Positions 60,820 to 64,000 of a stretch of 64,000 nucleotides of DNA are shown piece by piece. Both the position numbers and the translations under genes were made by a program. The notes under the pieces were generated by a model that was not told the DNA's origin, searched no databases, and saw only the letters and a list, made by a program, of their open reading frames with translations. The stretch's first letter is position 1, and every line of letters begins with the position of its first letter. Source of the DNA: Hymenobacter sp. GOD-10R (GTDB taxonomy: Bacteria > Bacteroidota > Bacteroidia > Cytophagales > Hymenobacteraceae). Location of the stretch: positions 4,223,001 to 4,287,000 of the forward strand of contig NZ_CP141184.1 of NCBI RefSeq assembly GCF_035609205.1, read 5' to 3'.

Positions 60820-62046
60820 CTATAGGTGTGCAATCGGGTCGGCAGTGCCGTCTGGATCGTTTTTCACAGTGCCGCTTGTAGTAAACGACTTGCCCCTCAT
60901 CAGCAGCACGCCGGCCATGTGCGGTGTGGCCATCGAGGTTCCACTGATCGTATTGTAGCCCCCGTTCAGCCACGTCGACTGAATACTTACACCGGGCATG
61001 CAGTAATCAACAGGTGGGTTGCCGTAGTTGGAGAACGAAGCCCACGAATCTGTGTTATTCATGGCCGAGATGGTGAAGATGTTAGCTCCATTCACGCGGC
61101 CCGGGGAAGAAGTGGTAGCGCTCGTTGACTCATTGCCAGCAGCCAGAGCAAACAGTACGTTGGCAGAAGCTTTAGCAACGGCATCATCTAGCGCTTGCGA
61201 GACGCCACCACCTAGGCTCATGTTAGCTACATCGCCCACTTTGCCGTTGGCAGCTACATAATCGACGCCAGCAATAACGCCAGAGTTGGAGCCACTACCA
61301 CGTGAGTCGAGCACGCGCACGGCTACCACGGTAGCGCCAGCAGCCACTCCTACCACACCAATGGTGTTGTTTTTGGCGGCAATAGTACCCGAAACGTGGG
61401 TACCGTGGCCGTTGCCGTCGTCAGGAGAGGCATAATTGGCGCCACTAGTCAGAAACGATTTGCTGCGGGCCACATCTACGTTCAGGTCAGGGTGGTCGAG
61501 GTCGATACCCGTATCGATGATCCAAGCAGTTTTGCCGGTGCCGTCGCCAGTGCCCACGCGGGCAATGCCGTACGGCGTGGTTTGAGTAGGCTGCGTAGTG
61601 CCGCCCCCGGTGCTTGGTTTACCGAGCGCAATAATCTGATCCTGCTCTACGTATGCTACGCGGGCATCTTTGCGCAGCTCCGCTACTTCGCCGGGGGTGA
61701 GCGAGGCAGAAAAGCCTTTGAGCACGTGGCCGTATGCCAGGCCCATAGCTTCCTGCTTCACGCCTTTTTCCTTCAGCAAGCCTTGGCCTACGTTCTTTAC
61801 TTTCTTCACTTTCGTGTCGTACGAATCGCCAGTCGTAATTTCTACCGTGCCATCCTTTAGAACGACTATGTACTGACCCGCAATCAGATCTTCGCCGGTT
61901 TTGGCGTCGTTGCTGCTTTGCCCTACAACTGCATCTGAAGGGCTAACCTGTTCGGTGGAGCAAGCCGTGAACATAGAAGCACCTGCTACGACTGAAGCAC
62001 CTAGCAACCAAGAGGCGAAGCGGGGATTTAGTGGTTGTCTTTGCAT
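60820..62046 (-). CDS. S8 (subtilisin/proteinase K-like) serine protease lipoprotein
   Basis: A 408-residue protease. A signal peptide ends in a lipobox before Cys29 (FTACSTEQ). An inhibitor I9-like prodomain (about 55-145, [36 protein letters not shown]) is followed by the S8 catalytic domain with the triad Asp in [13 protein letters not shown], His in [11 protein letters not shown], and Ser in [11 protein letters not shown]. The domain belongs to the proteinase K branch. Anchoring by lipid is unusual for this branch, which is mostly fully secreted. Confidence 0.93.
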   Translation of the reverse strand: MQRQPLNPRFASWLLGASVVAGASMFTACSTEQVSPSDAVVGQSSNDAKTGEDLIAGQYIVVLKDGTVEITTGDSYDTKVKKVKNVGQGLLKEKGVKQEAMGLAYGHVLKGFSASLTPGEVAELRKDARVAYVEQDQIIALGKPSTGGGTTQPTQTTPYGIARVGTGDGTGKTAWIIDTGIDLDHPDLNVDVARSKSFLTSGANYASPDDGNGHGTHVSGTIAAKNNTIGVVGVAAGATVVAVRVLDSRGSGSNSGVIAGVDYVAANGKVGDVANMSLGGGVSQALDDAVAKASANVLFALAAGNESTSATTSSPGRVNGANIFTISAMNNTDSWASFSNYGNPPVDYCMPGVSIQSTWLNGGYNTISGTSMATPHMAGVLLMRGKSFTTSGTVKNDPDGTADPIAHL

Positions 62047-62451
62047 TTTGTGAGTGGGTTGGAGAGAGAAGAATGGTGTGACACCTGGTGTTGAAGAGTT
62101 GAGCGGAGTAATTAAATACCCGTATCAGCCCCCTACTTTCCAGGATTGAGAATGTGAAATGTAGGAATCTTTACACACCATCCATCATTACCTAGTCCAA
62201 GCCCAATTGGGATAGTACCAAAATCAGCCATTATCTAGTGTCAAAATCCGCCCTCTTTGCCGAGAAATACCAGATTTAGAAATAACACCAGTATTTGTGA
62301 CATTCAAAAAACTAAATACTATTAGTAGCTGCCTTACGCTTCTCAACTGCGCGCACCTGATGCATCGCATTAAGCCAGCTACGGCTAGCTTTTGCCGTCG
62401 CCGACTAACCCTATAGCCTAAGTGGCGCGTGGCTAATCCATTCTATTCGCC
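62047..62451. other. Gene-free region upstream of rnpB
   Basis: About 400 nt, AT-rich in its left two-thirds, between the divergent protease and rnpB. I see no ORF with family signals, no repeat and no clear promoter for the protease. Confidence 0.6.
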
Positions 62452-62459
62452 TACCTTTA
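62452..62459 (+). promoter_or_regulatory. -7 box of rnpB
   Basis: TACCTTTA differs from TAnnTTTG at the last base only and ends 5 nt before the RNA 5' end. Confidence 0.5.
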
Positions 62460-62463
62460 CCCC

Positions 62464-62857
62464 GTGATGAGTCGCTCCACCGCGGCGCCAGCTTCAAACC
62501 TGGTGACGAGGAAAGTCCGGGCAACGCAGAGCACCCTGCTTCCTAACGGGAAGGATGGGCCGCAAGGCTCAGACAGCCAGTGCCACAGAAAATTACCGCC
62601 TACGTTGCTTTCGGGCAGCCGGTAAGGGTGAAAAGGTGCGGTAAGAGCGCACCAGCGGCTAGGTAACTAGTCCGGCTGGGTAAACCTCAGGGGTTGAAAG
62701 ACCAAATAAGCGGGCACGCGGACTTTCGGGTCTGCACCGGGCGGCTCGCTCGGCGTCCGTGGGTAGGTTGATGGAGCCTTTTCGTGAGAACTGGCCTAGA
62801 TAAATGGTGGAGACGCAACTTCGGTTGTGGACAGAACCCGGCTTACAGACTCGTCAC
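62464..62857 (+). ncRNA. rnpB: RNase P RNA (class A)
   Basis: The catalytic RNA that matures tRNA 5' ends. Conserved blocks are present in order: GAGGAAAGTCCGGGC (CR I), ACAGAAAATTACCGCC, GGTAAGGGTGAAAAGGTGCG, AAGAGCGCACCAGCGG, GGTAAACC, and GGACAGAACCCGGCTTACAG near the 3' end (CR V). The ends pair as P1 (GTGATGAGTC at 62464-62473 with GACTCGTCAC at 62848-62857), which sets the boundaries at about 394 nt. Confidence 0.96.
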
Positions 62858-62863
62858 CCTCTA

Positions 62864-62899
62864 CAACGCCCCCCACAACCTAGGTTGCGGGGGGCGTTT
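62864..62899 (+). terminator. rnpB terminator
   Basis: AACGCCCCCCACAACC pairs with GTTGCGGGGGGCGTTT around a short loop. The centre is an ACCTAGGT octamer (62878-62885), part of the stem-loop. A gene-free region of about 400 nt follows before the GH16 gene with nothing recognisable. Confidence 0.85.
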
Positions 62900-63304
62900 G
62901 CATTTCAGCCCAACTTGGGTACTCGCACCAATTCAATCATTTTTGTACAAAACTTTGGCCATTGGATAATACGCGGTTTGCTGCGTAGGCGTCAGCGCCA
63001 CCGACAGGATCAGTTAGTTCTGGCTTTCCCTACTAGGATAGTAGCGAGTTGTTGCGTGTGCAGTAAGCGTATAAAGCACTATTTCAAGTACGCTGAAGCA
63101 GGTTTTTACCACTAGCTCCCCACTTGCGCAACCGGCAATAAAAGGCTTACATTTAATCATCGCCCTTGCTGATAGCGTGTGTTCAGCTCTCTTGCTACAC
63201 CGCTCCCGAGTCACCACCTTTTGCAAGCCCTACTACCTAGGGCAATGCCCTGCTTGTGCGGGCTACTTGCTTGCGACTCATCTTTCCACCAATTCCCACC
63301 CATT

Positions 63305-64000
63305 ATGAAACGTATTTTTACCTCCCTCGTGGGAGCGGTTGCGCTATGCTTGCTCGGCCAGACTTCCACCCACGCCCAAACCTATCAGCAAGTCTGGGCC
63401 GATGAATTTAACACGGGCATCAGCTCTAGCTGGGTGTTCGAAACTGGTGGCGGTGGCTGGGGCAACAACGAGAAGCAATATTACCAGCGTGCAAACGCTA
63501 GCGTTGTCAACGGCATCCTGCAAATCACGGCGAAAAAGGAAACAGTTGGCGGCATGTCCTACACGTCATCCCGCATGAAAACGCAGGGCCTCAAGGAGTT
63601 TAAATTTGGTAAGATTGAAGCACGCATGAAGCTCCCACTCGGCCAGGGGCTGTGGCCGGCATTTTGGATGCTGGGAAGTAACATCAACACCGTCAGCTGG
63701 CCGGCTTGCGGCGAAATCGATGTGATGGAGCACATTAACGCCGAAAACAAAGTGTACGGCACCGTGCACTGGGACAGCAATGGGCACGCCGAGTACGGTG
63801 GCAACCTCGTGACTACGCCGCAAGACTACCACGTGTACAGCATAGAATGGGAGCCTACGTATATCCGCTGGTTCGTGGACGGGGTTAAGTACCACGAAAT
63901 CAACATCACCAACGGTACCGGCAGCACCGAAGAGTTTCAACGCCCCTTCTTCCTGCTGTTGAACCTAGCCGTCGCCGGCAACTGGCCCGGCCAAACGGTA
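63305..64000 (+). CDS. GH16 family beta-glucanase/laminarinase (N-terminal part)
   Basis: The first 232 codons of an exported GH16 enzyme; the frame runs off the right edge of the window. The signal peptide is MKRIFTSLVGAVALCLLG, cut near THAQ. The jelly-roll starts at WADEFNTGISSSWVFE. Substrate-side residues include GWGNNEKQYY, and the active-site motif is EIDVME with Glu137 (nucleophile), Asp139 and Glu142 (acid/base), the EXDXXE form of laminarinase-like members. Expected to cut beta-1,3(4)-glucan outside the cell. A T9SS or binding domain may follow beyond the window. Confidence 0.93.
   Translation, partial: MKRIFTSLVGAVALCLLGQTSTHAQTYQQVWADEFNTGISSSWVFETGGGGWGNNEKQYYQRANASVVNGILQITAKKETVGGMSYTSSRMKTQGLKEFKFGKIEARMKLPLGQGLWPAFWMLGSNINTVSWPACGEIDVMEHINAENKVYGTVHWDSNGHAEYGGNLVTTPQDYHVYSIEWEPTYIRWFVDGVKYHEINITNGTGSTEEFQRPFFLLLNLAVAGNWPGQTV

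Noticed and set aside
62784..63115. Open frames of 61 and 103 codons over the end of rnpB
   Set aside because: They overlap the structural RNA and its terminator and have no protein family features.
1..64000. tRNA genes, rRNA, CRISPR arrays, insertion sequences or prophage genes
   Set aside because: I looked for TPsiC-like loops, direct-repeat arrays and transposase or integrase motifs and saw none; a tRNA scan would confirm.

Overview
The window looks like a chromosomal stretch of a high-GC Bacteroidota genome, most likely Hymenobacter or a close relative (family level inferred). Supporting signs are a SusC/SusD/SusE locus with its own ECF sigma and FecR-type anti-sigma factor, a GH13 amylase with a type IX secretion (T9SS) C-terminal domain, DUF3078, DUF2279 and DUF2027 proteins, Bacteroidota-type promoters (TTTG, 19 nt, TAnnTTTG), and many intergenic palindromic repeats. 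I see no tRNA, rRNA operon, insertion sequence, prophage or CRISPR array. The only structural RNA gene is rnpB.

Layout. 0-11 kb: the C-terminal part of a CusA/CzcA-type RND pump, a DUF3078 protein, an M1 aminopeptidase, an outer-membrane barrel, an M28 peptidase, and three paralogous secreted proteins interrupted by a META-domain lipoprotein. 11-21.5 kb: pyruvate carboxylase, an SDR oxidoreductase, a photolyase, a TetR regulator with an ABC1/UbiB-like kinase, a secreted dienelactone hydrolase, an Mpo1-like protein and phenylalanine hydroxylase. 22-30.5 kb: a complete minus-strand tryptophan operon (leader peptide, trpE, G, D, C, F, B, A and a DAHP synthase). 30.5-49 kb: a glucan-utilisation region with esterase, GH31, sigma/anti-sigma, SusC/D/E, a GH5-like enzyme, a BadF-type sugar kinase and GH13. 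49-56.4 kb: DUF2279 and Smr proteins, then a Kai-type module of KaiC, two KaiB proteins, a PAS histidine kinase and a lone receiver. 56.5-64 kb: a second M1 peptidase, GH3, an S8 protease lipoprotein, rnpB and the start of a GH16 glucanase.

How it works together. Aromatic amino acid metabolism appears to be controlled by transcription attenuation at two places. The trp operon has a 25-residue leader with three tandem Trp codons. phhA has a 30-residue leader with one Phe and two Tyr codons, whose own coding sequence supplies an antiterminator strand. In the sugar region the sigma/FecR pair probably senses SusC occupancy and drives oligosaccharide uptake, with GH13 outside the cell and GH31 and the BadF kinase downstream. 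The Kai module lacks KaiA. The second kaiB overlaps the histidine kinase gene by 8 nt, which resembles a split SasA (a KaiB-like sensor plus a kinase).

At the whole-window scale, the palindrome ACCTAGGT occurs at least 24 times where about one is expected by base composition. At least five types of palindromic repeat sit between genes; three of them lie inside the trp operon.
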